Part shown: positions 33,672 to 41,246 of the stretch, in pieces
How the letters are laid out: each line of letters opens with the position of its first letter
How positions within the stretch are numbered: position 1 is the first letter of the stretch
Assembly: GCA_900768435.1 (NCBI GenBank)
Contig: CAAGCW010000010.1
Location: 1-53,454 of the forward strand
Reading direction: 5' to 3'
From: an uncultured Collinsella sp.
Lineage (GTDB): Bacteria > Actinomycetota > Coriobacteriia > Coriobacteriales > Coriobacteriaceae
DNA: 53,454 nt
The notes under the pieces: model-generated
What the model was told of the DNA's origin: nothing
The model's database searches: none
The model's input: the letters and a program-made list of their open reading frames with translations, nothing else
Made by a program: the position numbers and the translations under genes

Positions 33672-34471
33672 TGGAGGCGTTTTCGTTTGGCAGCTACTAT
33701 CCCGGCGATAGTGCAATCCACCGCCTGGACCCGCGAACCAAGTTGCTCTTGGGCTTTGTGTTTCTGATCACGACGCTCACGGTCAGTGGCTTCCGCGGAC
33801 TGGCACCGGTCGCAATTTTCGTTGTGCTGATCTATGCCGTGTCCCGGGTGCCGGCTCGTCGCGTCCTGTCATCGATGGCGCCGCTGCTGGCAATTGTCGT
33901 GGTGGTCGCAGTGCTCAACCTGTTTTCCGACCAGAGCGGGCGCATTCTGTGGCAGCTTGGCTTTTTGCAGATAAGCGAGGGCTCGCTGCATTCCGCCGCC
34001 TTTATGGCGTGCCGCCTGAGCTTGATGATGGCCGGCATGAGCGCCATTACGCTCACCACGCCCACGCTCGACCTCACCGCGGGCTTTGAGCGTCTGCTCG
34101 CACCGTTTGCGCGTGTGGGACTTCCTGCACACGAGCTCGGCATGATTATGGGTATCGCGCTGCGCTTTATGCCGCAGTTTGCCACCGAGATGAAGCAGAC
34201 GGCCGATGCGCAGGCGAGCCGCGGTGCGCGCGTGACGGGAGGCCCGCTCGGCGGCGTTCGTATGCTCGGCAGTGTGGCGATTCCGCTGTTCACGGGCGTG
34301 TTCCGTCATGCCGAAACGTTGTCTGCCGCCATGGATGCCCGTTGCTATCATGGCGAGCAGGGCCGCACGCGCCTGCATGCGCTTGCATTTCGCCGCGGGG
34401 ATGCGCTGGCTGCGGTGGTGACGGCGCTGCTGCTCGCGTGTGTCATCGTCATCAACCTTCAACTTGTTTAG
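33671..34471 (+). CDS. ecfT: ECF transporter transmembrane component EcfT
   Basis: 266 residues; its ATG shares a base with the upstream TAA (TAATG). EcfT is the membrane scaffold linking the S component to the ATPases. Four or five hydrophobic helices at the N-terminal half (about 25-110) and one at the end frame the cytoplasmic coupling helices, which carry the two short Ala/Ser-Arg-Gly type motifs: QASRGARV near residue 181 and MDARCYHGE near 221. With ribU, ecfAA' and the riboswitch it completes a riboflavin importer; it may also energise other S components encoded elsewhere. Confidence 0.93.
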   Translation: MEAFSFGSYYPGDSAIHRLDPRTKLLLGFVFLITTLTVSGFRGLAPVAIFVVLIYAVSRVPARRVLSSMAPLLAIVVVVAVLNLFSDQSGRILWQLGFLQISEGSLHSAAFMACRLSLMMAGMSAITLTTPTLDLTAGFERLLAPFARVGLPAHELGMIMGIALRFMPQFATEMKQTADAQASRGARVTGGPLGGVRMLGSVAIPLFTGVFRHAETLSAAMDARCYHGEQGRTRLHALAFRRGDALAAVVTALLLACVIVINLQLV

Positions 34472-34501
34472 GCGCGATTCGAGCGCAAGAAAGGGGTCCC
34501 T

Positions 34502-34948
34502 ATGACCGACAACGACCGCACGGCTCAGCTTGAGCGCGCCTGTTCGTATCTCAGGCGCATTCCGGCGTGGTATCTGGCCACGACCGATGTGGCCGATGGA
34601 CATCAGCCTCGCGTGAGGCCGTTTTCGTTTGCCATGGTCGATGACGGTAAGTTGTGGTTTTGCACGTCGCGCGACAAGGATGTGTGGGCGGAGCTGAGTG
34701 CGAATCCCAAGTTTGAGCTCTCGGGCTGGAAGCCGGGGGAGTGCTGGATCGTGTTAACTGGCGAGGCCGCGCTCGAGGATGATGCAGTCGTGAGCGACAA
34801 GGTGCGCCAGGCAGGCTTTAAGCACATGGTGGGCATCGGCGAAGAACACGAGAGTGCCAACGACGGCCGCCTTGCTTTCTTTTCGGTCCGCAACATCGCC
34901 GCGCGCTTCTGTGATATCGACGGCAGCGAGGAGCGCCTGGGGCTCTAG
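34502..34948 (+). CDS. Pyridoxamine 5'-phosphate oxidase-like (PNPOx) protein, copy 1
   Basis: 148 residues, ATG 34502 behind AAAGGGG. Small split-beta-barrel flavin-binding fold: IPAWYLATTD, PRVRPFSFAMVDDGKLWFCT and the KDVWAEL helix are typical of PNPOx-like proteins that bind FMN or related cofactors. The true substrate is not known for this subfamily. It lies 30 bp after ecfT and may be read with the riboflavin transporter, which would link an FMN-type protein with riboflavin supply. The next gene is a close paralogue. Confidence 0.85.
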   Translation: MTDNDRTAQLERACSYLRRIPAWYLATTDVADGHQPRVRPFSFAMVDDGKLWFCTSRDKDVWAELSANPKFELSGWKPGECWIVLTGEAALEDDAVVSDKVRQAGFKHMVGIGEEHESANDGRLAFFSVRNIAARFCDIDGSEERLGL

Positions 34949-34992
34949 CTCACACCAACCAGGCTCTCAAACTGGCTAGTACAGGAGGACAC

Positions 34993-35403
34993 ATGGACGG
35001 ATTGAATACGGTTTTGGAGTATCTGACGTCGGTGCCGGCGTGGTACTTGGCGACGAGCGTAGACGGGCAGCCACATGTACGCCCATTTTCGTTTGCTCAG
35101 ATTCAGGACGGTAAGCTGTGGTTTGTGACGGCGCGCACCAAAGACGTGTGGCAGGAGCTGCTGCAAAATCAACGCTTTGAGGCCACGAGTTGGTGGCCGG
35201 GCCATGGCTGGCTCATCTTGCGCGGGCGTGCCGGCTTGGATGACCAGGCCGCTCCCGATATGCGCGAAGCGGGATGGAAGCATCTTGAGCGCTTGAGCGA
35301 GCACTATGAGGGGCCTAACGACCCCACGCTCGTCTTCTTTAGCGTCGAGGAGCCGGAGGCCTTCATCTGCAACCACGACGAATGGGTGCCGGTCGAGCTC
35401 TAA
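34993..35403 (+). CDS. PNPOx-like protein, copy 2
   Basis: 136 residues, ATG 34993 with CAGGAGGAC. It aligns with the preceding gene along its whole length (VPAWYLATSVDGQPHVRPFS and DGKLWFVTARTKDVWQEL against their counterparts), so the pair arose by tandem duplication. It lacks the small insertion after the first strand and has a Trp-rich loop (ATSWWPGHGWLIL) in place of SGWKPGECWIVL. Both probably bind a flavin; the reaction is not known. Confidence 0.85.
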   Translation: MDGLNTVLEYLTSVPAWYLATSVDGQPHVRPFSFAQIQDGKLWFVTARTKDVWQELLQNQRFEATSWWPGHGWLILRGRAGLDDQAAPDMREAGWKHLERLSEHYEGPNDPTLVFFSVEEPEAFICNHDEWVPVEL

Positions 35404-35445
35404 ACGAGTCTCTCAACAAGCTTCGACAATTCAAATTCTCGCATG

Positions 35446-35509
35446 TAGCGGGCCCCACATTGCAACGTCACCGTAAGGCGCACTGGGTAATATGGGGCCC
35501 GCATTTATT
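35446..35509 (+). terminator. Long hairpin/terminator after the PNPOx pair
   Basis: Arms GCGGGCCCCACAT (35446-35458) and ATATGGGGCCCGC (35489-35501) enclose a 30-base loop, followed by ATTTATTT. Confidence 0.7.
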
Positions 35510-35548
35510 TGTCAATTCCTTCGAGTGAATGTGTCGGGATTGTTTCAA

Positions 35549-35586
35549 TGCATGAATATGCAAAAGATTTGCGTATATATGCATCT
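35549..35586 (+). promoter_or_regulatory. Tandem ARG boxes (ArgR/AhrC operator)
   Basis: Two 18-bp AT-rich sites, 35549-35566 (core CATGAATATGCA) and 35569-35586 (core TGCGTATATATGCAT), separated by 2 bp. Each fits the ARG-box pattern of a weak TGAAT/ATTCA palindrome, and the tandem spacing is what an ArgR hexamer binds. TTGCGT inside box two and TTAAAG at 35594 may be the promoter. The ArgR gene is not in the window. Confidence 0.8.
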
Positions 35587-35668
35587 TTTGGTGTTAAAGT
35601 TTCAACCCACTTCATAACGACGGCTGCGGGATGCGCATTGGTGCATAACTGCAGACAAGGAGTCTGAT

Positions 35669-36739
35669 ATGTCTGTAAAGGTTGGAATCGTCGGTGCGGC
35701 TGGATATGCCGGCGCCGAGCTCATTCGCCTCGTCCTCGGTCATCCCGAGTTTGAACTTATTGCCATTACGTCCAACGCCGATGCCGGCCAGCCGCTGTCC
35801 GCGGTGTATCCGAGCTTCACCGGCGTAAGCGATCTTGTCTTTACGACGCATGATGCCCCCGAGCTCAAGAACTGCGACGCGGTCTTTTTGGCCGTGCCGC
35901 ACACGGCTGCCATGGCACAGGTGCCCGCGCTGCTTGCATCGGGCGTCTCCTGCTTTGATCTTTCGGCCGACTACCGTCTGAACGACGCGTCCGTCTTTGA
36001 GACATGGTATGCCGCCGAGCATACGAGCCCCGAGCTGCTCAAGACGCGTGCCTTCGGTTTGCCCGAGCTGTTCTGCCAGGACTTGGAGACCGCCGCATCC
36101 GACCATGCCGACGGCAAACCCGTGCTGGTCGCCTGCGCCGGTTGCTATCCCACCGCAACGAGCCTTGCCGCCGCGCCCGCCGTGCGCGCCGGCTGGGTTG
36201 CCCAAGGTGGCCCTGTGATCGTCGATGCCATCAGCGGCGTGACGGGCGCCGGTAAGTCCTGCAACGCCCGCACCCATTTTTGCAGCGCCGACGAGAACTT
36301 GGAGGCCTACGGCGTGGGTAAACATCGTCACACGCCCGAAATCGAGCAAATCCTTGGCCTGACCGATCGCGTCGTCTTTACCCCGCACCTGGCACCGCTC
36401 AAGCGTGGTCTACTCTCTACGGTGACGCTGCCGCTTACGCTGCAGGCCATCGACTCCTTGGCTCTTGAGGACGTTGTCGACTATTACAAGCAGTTCTATG
36501 CCGGTCGCACCTTTGTGCGCGTGCTCGATGCCGGCCAGCAGCCCAAGACGGCTTCGGTCGTCGGCACCAACGCTGCCCAGATTGGCCTCGCGCTCAACAA
36601 GCGCGCGGGCGTGCTGGTGGCGACGGGCGCCATCGACAATCTGTGCAAGGGCGCTGCGGGCCAAGCGGTCCAGTGCGCCAATATCGTCTTTGGCTTTGAC
36701 GAGCGACGAGGCTTGCCCACAGTGGCGTGCCCGGTGTAG
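35669..36739 (+). CDS. argC: N-acetyl-gamma-glutamyl-phosphate reductase
   Basis: 356 residues, ATG 35669, ACAAGGAG upstream. Third step of arginine synthesis: NADPH-dependent reduction of N-acetylglutamyl phosphate. The N-terminal Rossmann motif is GIVGAAGYAGAELIRL; the active-site Cys is C159 in ACAGCYPTATSL; the HRHTPEI segment holds the conserved His. Length is near the family norm of about 345. First gene of argCJBD and the one directly behind the ARG boxes. Confidence 0.97.
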   Translation: MSVKVGIVGAAGYAGAELIRLVLGHPEFELIAITSNADAGQPLSAVYPSFTGVSDLVFTTHDAPELKNCDAVFLAVPHTAAMAQVPALLASGVSCFDLSADYRLNDASVFETWYAAEHTSPELLKTRAFGLPELFCQDLETAASDHADGKPVLVACAGCYPTATSLAAAPAVRAGWVAQGGPVIVDAISGVTGAGKSCNARTHFCSADENLEAYGVGKHRHTPEIEQILGLTDRVVFTPHLAPLKRGLLSTVTLPLTLQAIDSLALEDVVDYYKQFYAGRTFVRVLDAGQQPKTASVVGTNAAQIGLALNKRAGVLVATGAIDNLCKGAAGQAVQCANIVFGFDERRGLPTVACPV

Positions 36740-36873
36740 CACATTCGATTGTTAACGATTTGGTAGTCGGGCATCGAGTGGGGCGCCACTCTTGAGCTGG
36801 TCTCATGATCACGACTGGCATGGCGCACCAACCGATGTCCGTTTTTTGTTTGACATAAGGAGTCATAAAGACG

Positions 36874-38142
36874 ATGAATACCGAGCTGTTTGATATCAAG
36901 ATTCGCGCCGTCAAGGGTGGCGTTACGGCTGCGGCTGGTTTTAAGGCTGCAGGCATCCACGCTGGGTTCCGCAAGAACCCCGAGCGTCTGGATTACGCGC
37001 TCGTCGTGCCCGATAAACCCTGTCCCGGCGCCGGCGTGTTTACCACCAATCGCTTTTGCGCGGCGCCCGTGCAGGTGAGCCGTGCCAACTTGGGCGGTGC
37101 CGACAAGGGCTACGGAATCATCGCTGGCGTTTCGGTCAACTCTGGCAATGCCAATGCCGCCACGGGTGAGACCGGCCTTGCCTGCGCGCGCGAGACGTGC
37201 AGCATCGCATCGCAGGTCATCGGCTGCGAGCCCCAGCAGATTCTGGTTGCCTCCACGGGTGTGATTGGCCAGATTCTGCCGATCGACACGTTTGAGACCG
37301 CCATTCCTGCTGCCTACGAGGCGCTCTCCGCCCACGGTGGCGCCGATGCCGCTCGCGCCATCATGACGACCGACACGCACTCCAAGGAGTACGCCGTGTC
37401 CTACGTCAGTGAGGCTGCGGGTCATGCGGGCAATGTCTATACGGTAGGCGGAATGTGCAAGGGCTCAGGCATGATCATGCCCAACATGGCCACCATGATC
37501 GCAGTTATCACCACCGATGCCCCCGTCGAGCCTGCGGCACTTCATGCCCTGCTGCTCTCGACCGTCAAGCAGACCTTTAACAAGGTAACGGTCGATTCCG
37601 ACACCTCGACCAACGACACCTGCATCATGCTTGCCTCCGGCGCCGCTGCCGCAGATGCCGAGCCTATCGTCGAGGGCTCCGATGCCTTTGACGAGTTGGC
37701 GTTTGCCGTACACGAGGTGTGCGAGAGCCTGGCGCGCAATATCGCCGCCGATGGTGAGGGCGCATCCAAGCTTGTTACGGTCAACGTTACCGGCGCCGTG
37801 AACGACGAGGAGGCCGATATCGCCGCCCGTGCCGTTGCCAACTCGCCGCTCGTTAAGACCTGCATCGCCGGCCACGACTGCAACTGGGGCCGCGTTGCTA
37901 TGGCGCTTGGCAAGTGCGGCGTGAAGTTTAATCAGGAAGACGTTTCCATCGACATGATGGGCATGCCTGTCTGTCGCGACGGTCTGACTGTTCCCTTTGA
38001 CGAGGACGAGGCTCTGCGACGTTTTGAGGCGTCCGAGATCGTGATCTCGGCAGACCTGGGCGCGGGCGACGCGGCGACCACCGTGTGGACTTGCGACCTC
38101 ACGCACGAGTACATCTCCATTAACGGCGACTACCGTTCCTAG
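36874..38142 (+). CDS. argJ: Bifunctional ornithine acetyltransferase / N-acetylglutamate synthase
   Basis: 422 residues, ATG 36874, AAGGAGTC 13 bp upstream. ArgJ recycles the acetyl group from N-acetylornithine to glutamate and, in many species, also uses acetyl-CoA. The precursor cleaves itself before a Thr: the motif KGSGMIMPNMATMIAV places this at T207. Other blocks: VFTTNRFCAAPVQVSR, NSGNANAATGE, and the closing LTHEYISINGDYRS. With ArgJ present, the pathway needs no ArgE deacetylase, which fits the absence of one here. A 134-bp gap separates it from argC. Confidence 0.97.
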   Translation: MNTELFDIKIRAVKGGVTAAAGFKAAGIHAGFRKNPERLDYALVVPDKPCPGAGVFTTNRFCAAPVQVSRANLGGADKGYGIIAGVSVNSGNANAATGETGLACARETCSIASQVIGCEPQQILVASTGVIGQILPIDTFETAIPAAYEALSAHGGADAARAIMTTDTHSKEYAVSYVSEAAGHAGNVYTVGGMCKGSGMIMPNMATMIAVITTDAPVEPAALHALLLSTVKQTFNKVTVDSDTSTNDTCIMLASGAAAADAEPIVEGSDAFDELAFAVHEVCESLARNIAADGEGASKLVTVNVTGAVNDEEADIAARAVANSPLVKTCIAGHDCNWGRVAMALGKCGVKFNQEDVSIDMMGMPVCRDGLTVPFDEDEALRRFEASEIVISADLGAGDAATTVWTCDLTHEYISINGDYRS

Positions 38143-38223
38143 ATTCCGGGCACGCTGCGCATCTTGCCGCGATTGCGGACGGCGGAGCACGGCGCGATAA
38201 CGATACGAAAGACGAGGCAGATT

Positions 38224-39204
38224 ATGAAATTCGCACGCGATTGTCGTTCGAGCGAATCCAACGAAGCAACCGCGCAGCTGCTGTTCGAAGCGCTGCCGTG
38301 GATTAAGAACCTGACCGGCAAGACGGTTGTTATCAAATATGGCGGAGCCGCCATGGTTGATGAGCAGCTGCGCCGCGACGTGATGAGTGACATCGTGCTG
38401 CTCAAGATCATCGGCATGCGCCCTGTTATCGTGCACGGTGGCGGCAAGGCCATCAACGAGACGCTGAGCCACTACGACATCCCCGTCGAGTTTAAGAACG
38501 GCCAGCGCGTGACCACGCCGGCGACCATGGATATCGTGCGCGAGGTGCTGGGCGGCAAGGTCAACCAGGAGCTGGTTGCTGCCATCAACCACCACGGCAA
38601 CCTGGCCGTGGGCGTGTCGGGCAGCGATGCCGGCACGCTCATCGCCGAGCCGCTCGACCCCGAGCTCGGTCGCGTGGGCAAAGTGACGCACGTCAACACC
38701 GACTATATCGAGCGCTTACTCGATAGCGAGTACATCCCCGTCATCGCTACCGTCGCGGCGGGGGAGGACGGCGGTTTCTTCAACATCAACGCCGATACCG
38801 CCGCCGGTGCCGTTGCGGCAGCGCTCCACGCGCACAAGGTGATCTTTTTGACCGACGTCGACGGCCTGTACAAGGACTTTAGCGATAAAGACTCACTCAT
38901 CTCCAACCTAACGCTCGACGAGGTTAACGAAATGCTCTACGGCGGCGAGGTCGATAAGGGCATGATTCCCAAGCTGCGTGCGGCCGTGGATGCGCTTGCC
39001 GGCGGCGTATTTCGCGCTCACATCATCAACGGCACCACGCCGCATTCGCTGCTGCTGGAGCTGCTGACCGATGCCGGCGTCGGTACCGTGATCCATTCCA
39101 CCGAGACGGCTTACGAGTTCGATACACATCCGCATCCGCTTTCGACGTTTGCTGCGCGTTTGACCGAGAACCTTGACGAGGTCGAGAAGCTTCAGACGGT
39201 CTAG
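38224..39204 (+). CDS. argB: N-acetylglutamate kinase
   Basis: 326 residues from ATG 38224, with GACGAGGCAG upstream; an earlier in-frame ATG at 38164 has no ribosome-binding site. Phosphorylates N-acetylglutamate, normally the arginine-inhibited step. Kinase blocks: VVIKYGGAAMVDE (about 35-47), PVIVHGGGKAINE, and VIFLTDVDGLYKDFSDKDSLI. The N-terminal extension of about 25 residues before the kinase core (KFARDCRSSESNEATAQLLF) is the kind of helix that makes arginine-sensitive hexamers, so feedback control is likely. Confidence 0.97.
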   Translation: MKFARDCRSSESNEATAQLLFEALPWIKNLTGKTVVIKYGGAAMVDEQLRRDVMSDIVLLKIIGMRPVIVHGGGKAINETLSHYDIPVEFKNGQRVTTPATMDIVREVLGGKVNQELVAAINHHGNLAVGVSGSDAGTLIAEPLDPELGRVGKVTHVNTDYIERLLDSEYIPVIATVAAGEDGGFFNINADTAAGAVAAALHAHKVIFLTDVDGLYKDFSDKDSLISNLTLDEVNEMLYGGEVDKGMIPKLRAAVDALAGGVFRAHIINGTTPHSLLLELLTDAGVGTVIHSTETAYEFDTHPHPLSTFAARLTENLDEVEKLQTV

Positions 39205-39273
39205 CCGACCCGCAGCCGCCCCATTTCTGCACCCATAGGCCTGCGCCGTCCGGCGCTCAACGAAAGGCATCCC

Positions 39274-40557
39274 ATGTCACTTGCAGCTCAGCAATCGCTT
39301 GAATCCCATTACGTTATGCATACCTTTGGCCGCTCTCCGGTCGAGTTTGTCGAGGGTCACGGCATGAAGCTCACCGGCGACGATGGCCGTGAGTACCTCG
39401 ACTTTCTTGCCGGCATCGGCGTGTGCAGTCTAGGTCATGGCGACCCGGCTGTGCTCTCGGCGCTCGAGGCACAGACCAAAAAGCTCATGCATGTCTCCAA
39501 TTACTTCTACATTGAGCAGCGCGGACAGGTCGCGGCGCTGCTGTCCAAGCTTGCCAACGAAGACGTAGATGGTGCGCGCGTGCTTGCCGATGCCATTGCC
39601 GCCGGCGATGAGACTACGGCAGCTGCTCTTGGTGCCCCGGCTGCGGACGAGCAGGTGTGGGAGACCTTCTTTGCCAACTCCGGCGCCGAGGCCAACGAGG
39701 GCTCGATGAAGCTCGCGCGCCTGTACGCCAAGCGTGCCGGTAACGGCGGCAACACTATCGTGTGCATGCGCGGCGGCTTCCACGGCCGTACGCTCGAGAC
39801 CATTGCCGCCACTATGCAGGATTGGCTGCAGGATAGTTTCCGCCCGCTGCCGGGTGGCTTTGTGGCCTGTACGCCCAACGATATCGATGAACTGCGTGCG
39901 ATCTTTAAGCAGCTGGGGAGCGAAATTTGTGCCGTGATGCTCGAACCGATCCAGGGTGAGAGTGGCGTGCACCCCATGACCGAGGAGTTTATGGCGGCAG
40001 CGCGCGACCTGGCACACGAAGTGGGCGCCGTGCTTATCGCCGACGAGGTCCAGTGCGGCATCTTCCGCTCCGGCAAGCCGTTCGCATTCCAAACCTATGG
40101 CGTGGAGCCCGACATCATGAGCCTTGCCAAGGGCATTGCTGATGGCGTGCCCATGGGCGCCGTGGTGGCAAAGAAGGAGATTGCCGACGTGTTTAAGCCG
40201 GGCGACCACGGCTCGACCTTTGGCGGTAGCTGCTTGGCCATCGCGGCGTGCGCCGCGACGCTCTCCGCGCTCGTGCGCGGCGATTATGCCGACCACGCTG
40301 CCAAGGTGGGCGCCTATATGGAGGCAAAACTCGCCAAGCTGCCGAACGTGACCGAGGTGCGTGGCCGCGGCTTGATGCTCGGCTGCGATCTGGACGATAC
40401 TGCGGGTGATGCACACGACGTTGTGGCCCGTGCATTGGGGGCTGGTGCCGTGATTAACGCTACGGGTGCCCATACGCTGCGTTTCCTGCCGCCGCTCGTC
40501 TGCGAGGAATCCGACGTGGACAGTCTGATCGAGATCCTGTCGGACGTTTTGGCCTAA
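39274..40557 (+). CDS. argD: Acetylornithine aminotransferase with N-terminal-half insertion
   Basis: 427 residues, ATG 39274, AACGAAAGG upstream. PLP-dependent class III transaminase, fourth step of the pathway. PLP lysine is K286 (SLAKGIADGVPMG); VLIADEVQCGIFRSG binds the cofactor ring. Between LLSKLANED (about 90) and WETFFANSGAEAN (about 130) lies an insertion of some 30 residues, rich in Ala, Gly and Asp, that most ArgD proteins lack; it falls next to the phosphate-binding loop. Last gene of the cluster, followed by a terminator. Confidence 0.95.
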   Translation: MSLAAQQSLESHYVMHTFGRSPVEFVEGHGMKLTGDDGREYLDFLAGIGVCSLGHGDPAVLSALEAQTKKLMHVSNYFYIEQRGQVAALLSKLANEDVDGARVLADAIAAGDETTAAALGAPAADEQVWETFFANSGAEANEGSMKLARLYAKRAGNGGNTIVCMRGGFHGRTLETIAATMQDWLQDSFRPLPGGFVACTPNDIDELRAIFKQLGSEICAVMLEPIQGESGVHPMTEEFMAAARDLAHEVGAVLIADEVQCGIFRSGKPFAFQTYGVEPDIMSLAKGIADGVPMGAVVAKKEIADVFKPGDHGSTFGGSCLAIAACAATLSALVRGDYADHAAKVGAYMEAKLAKLPNVTEVRGRGLMLGCDLDDTAGDAHDVVARALGAGAVINATGAHTLRFLPPLVCEESDVDSLIEILSDVLA

Positions 40558-40582
40558 CACAGCGAAATAACTCAATTTTGAC

Positions 40583-40643
40583 CGGGTTCCGGACTGCGGA
40601 CGTGCCATATGCGGCACGATTCAGCGGTCTGGAGCCCGTTTTG
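40583..40643 (+). terminator. Terminator of the arg operon
   Basis: Twelve-bp arms 40583-40594 / 40627-40638 (two G-T pairs), an inner GTGCC/GGCAC stem, then TTTTG. Confidence 0.75.
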
Positions 40644-40672
40644 CCATAAATCTGCAATGGTCAGGAGAGCCT

Positions 40673-40892
40673 TTGGACAAAAAATGCCAAATATGAGTAC
40701 TGTCACCAGTTGAATCTCATATGAAACCGACTACCTAGGATTAGTTAGACCACACATGTTCAGTTATGTTAATGGGAAAACAGCTAGTAAAGGCTTCAAA
40801 TCGCTGATTCAGAGCTAGATTTATCCAGCGAAACCCAAAAATCGCTGCTACAAAATTGGTAGCAGTACTCATTTTTGCCATTTTTTGGCCAC
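40673..40892. repeat. Inverted-repeat pair, 35-nt arms
   Basis: Positions 40673-40707 and the reverse complement of 40858-40892 agree at about 28 of 35 positions, sharing CAAAAAATG and ATGAGTACTG. The 150-bp interior is AT-rich and holds a CTGCTAC / GTAGCAG hairpin around 40846-40866 but no gene. The layout is that of a small non-coding mobile element or an invertible segment. Confidence 0.6.
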
Positions 40893-40910
40893 GACCTTTG
40901 TGACAGACGT

Positions 40911-40935
40911 GCTGGCGGGTTCGAATCCCATGCGC
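40911..40935 (+). other. tRNA T-arm-like fragment
   Basis: GGCGGGTTCGAATCCCATGC resembles the T arm of a tRNA, but only three stem pairs close and no tRNA body precedes it. It is on the strand opposite to the nearby tRNA-Val gene and differs in stem sequence. It may be a remnant left by an integrated element. Confidence 0.35.
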
Positions 40936-40943
40936 TGAGCCCG

Positions 40944-40973
40944 AAAAAGAAAGGCCTCCAGTGATGGAGGCCT
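40944..40973 (-). terminator. Terminator of tRNA-Val
   Basis: On the minus strand: AGGCCTCCA / TGGAGGCCT arms (9 bp, loop TCAC) then TTCTTTTTC. Confidence 0.88.
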
Positions 40974-40983
40974 AACAAATCAG

Positions 40984-41059
40984 TGGTGGGCGATGAGGGA
41001 TTCGAACCCCCAGCCTTGTGCGTGTAAAGCACCTGCGCTAACCGTTGCGCCAATCGCCC
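40984..41059 (-). tRNA. tRNA-Val (anticodon TAC)
   Basis: 76 nt including an encoded CCA end. Acceptor GGGCGAT / ATCGCCC, anticodon stem GTGCT.../...GCAC with TAC at 41024-41026, T loop GGTTCGAATCC. A -10 box TATACT lies on the minus strand at 41070-41075, about 11 bp before the gene. Confidence 0.97.
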
Positions 41060-41246
41060 GTGCGGAGAGAGTATAGCAAAACAATCGCCTCATTCATCTC
41101 ATATCCATTAAAGGTAACCGGCGCGTGTCGGCGCGGAGCTGATTCAGTTGAGATTGCCTGAACATTCCGCCCCTCTTTACGCCCTCGGGTATACTCAAAA
41201 GCTACTGATTCGATTTGATGCCCAGCAACAGCAGAGGGGATAGTAT

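Noticed and set aside
35446..35509. Arginine-type attenuator before argC
   Set aside because: The hairpin belongs to the end of the PNPOx genes and lies upstream of the ARG boxes and promoter region.
40796..41053. Minus-strand open frame over tRNA-Val
   Set aside because: It crosses the tRNA and its terminator and translates intergenic repeat DNA; no ribosome-binding site.
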